Assembly: GCA_030043405.1 (NCBI GenBank)
Contig: JASHXS010000185.1
Location: forward strand, 1 to 5,676
Origin: Thermoplasmata archaeon
GTDB lineage: Archaea; Thermoplasmatota; Thermoplasmata; Lutacidiplasmatales; UBA184
Length of the DNA stretch: 5,676 nt
Direction of reading: 5' to 3'
This document shows, one piece after another, positions 5,202 through 5,676 of the stretch (position 1 is the first letter of the stretch; every line of letters begins with the position of its first letter). Under the pieces are notes generated by a model. The model was not told the DNA's origin. It did not search any database and worked only from the letters and a program-made list of their open reading frames with translations. A program made the position numbers and the translations under genes.

Positions 5202-5676
5202 GCCCCGCGACCGAGCGCGGGCCTCGAGTTCCCCCCGTCGAGCGAGTCCGTCAAGCGTTAAGGGAGCGCCGGGGTCCGGAGACCGCCGAGCGACTTCCGA
5301 CGGGGTACGTCCGCCTCGGACGGGTCGTCCTCGTGCGCTGGCCGGAGTCGCTCCGGAAGGAGTACCCGACCCTCGCCGCCGACCTGGCCCGGGCGCTCCA
5401 CGTGCGGACGGTCCTTCGGGCGAGCGGACCCGTGGAGGGGGAGCTCCGAACGCCCCGGGTCGAGGCGCTCTACGGCGACGAGACCGAGACCGAGGTCGTC
5501 GAGCACGGCGTCCGATGGCGGTTCGACGCCGCGCGCGTGATGTTCGCCGCGGGAAACCGGACCGAACGGGCCCGGGCGGGACAGTTGGTCCGCCCGGGCC
5601 AAACGGTGGTGGACCTGTTCGCCGGGATCGGGTACTTCGCCATTCCCGCCGCCAAGTTCGGCCGGGCCCACCGCGT
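5198..5676 (+). CDS. taw2: Trm5/Taw2-family tRNA modification enzyme, probably Taw2 (partial, N-terminal)
   Basis: The frame opens at GTG 5198-5200, overlapping the regulator's stop in GTGA, and runs off the window after 159 full codons. Residues 30-45 (AERLPTGYVRLGRVVL) and 70-84 (RTVLRASGPVEGELR) match the N-terminal regions of archaeal Trm5/Taw2 enzymes. RFDAARVMFAAGNRTERAR (108-126) follows, then SAM-binding motif I VVDLFAGIGYFAIPAA (137-152). Trm5 usually has an Arg-x-Leu type sequence before the ERxR; the GN here is closer to Taw2. Taw2 transfers the aminocarboxypropyl group of SAM to the modified guanosine at position 37 of tRNA-Phe, in the archaeal wyosine pathway. The catalytic C-terminal motifs lie outside the window, so Trm5 (m1G37 methylation) is not excluded. 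No other in-frame ATG or GTG precedes the conserved region until codon 46, supporting the coupled GTG start. Codon 21 is TTA, rare here. Confidence 0.85.
   Translation, partial: MSPATERGPRVPPVERVRQALRERRGPETAERLPTGYVRLGRVVLVRWPESLRKEYPTLAADLARALHVRTVLRASGPVEGELRTPRVEALYGDETETEVVEHGVRWRFDAARVMFAAGNRTERARAGQLVRPGQTVVDLFAGIGYFAIPAAKFGRAHR

Noticed and set aside
4404..5671. Minus-strand open frames opposite the TrmB-type and taw2 genes.
   Set aside because: They have no recognisable motifs and match antisense shadows of well-supported genes.

Overview
This is a very GC-rich (by eye about 70%) stretch of archaeal chromosome. The archaeal calls are firm: an Alba chromatin protein, a TrmB-family regulator, the start of an archaeal Trm5/Taw2-type tRNA methylase-family enzyme, a tRNA-Leu with no encoded CCA, and AT-rich boxes 27-33 bases before several starts that imply leaderless transcripts. 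The lineage is less certain. An uncultivated high-GC member of the Thermoplasmatota would fit, but that is an inference from composition and gene types, not a marker-based placement.

Layout. Bases 1-549 (minus) hold the first 183 codons of a zinc-ribbon protein with a charged helical region, cut by the window edge. Bases 630-714 (minus) are a type II tRNA-Leu(GAG). Bases 836-1168 (plus) encode Alba. Its 3' end overlaps by 56 bp, tail to tail, the 3' end of a large membrane protein (1113-2924, minus) that joins a DUF1614-like multi-spanning domain to an RDD domain. A compact divergent promoter region around 2971-2982 separates this gene from an aspartase/fumarase-superfamily enzyme (3007-4407, plus; aspartase-like by its active-site motifs). 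Next on the plus strand come a TrmB-family regulator (4449-5201) and, overlapping it by 4 bases at a GTGA junction, a probable taw2 (5198 to the window edge).

How the parts relate. The TrmB-type regulator and taw2 almost certainly share a transcript and are translationally coupled. The aspartase gene lies 41 bases upstream of the regulator, but an AT-rich box in that gap suggests the regulator has its own promoter. Leucine codons are mainly CTC (18 of 32 in the regulator gene), which matches the GAG tRNA encoded here. There are no mobile elements, CRISPR repeats, rRNA genes or clear U-rich terminators, and no stretch above 300 bases lacks a gene. I see no defence or biosynthetic island. The least ordinary items are the DUF1614-RDD fusion, the regulator-taw2 coupling, the Alba tail and lysine-site change, and the shared divergent promoters.
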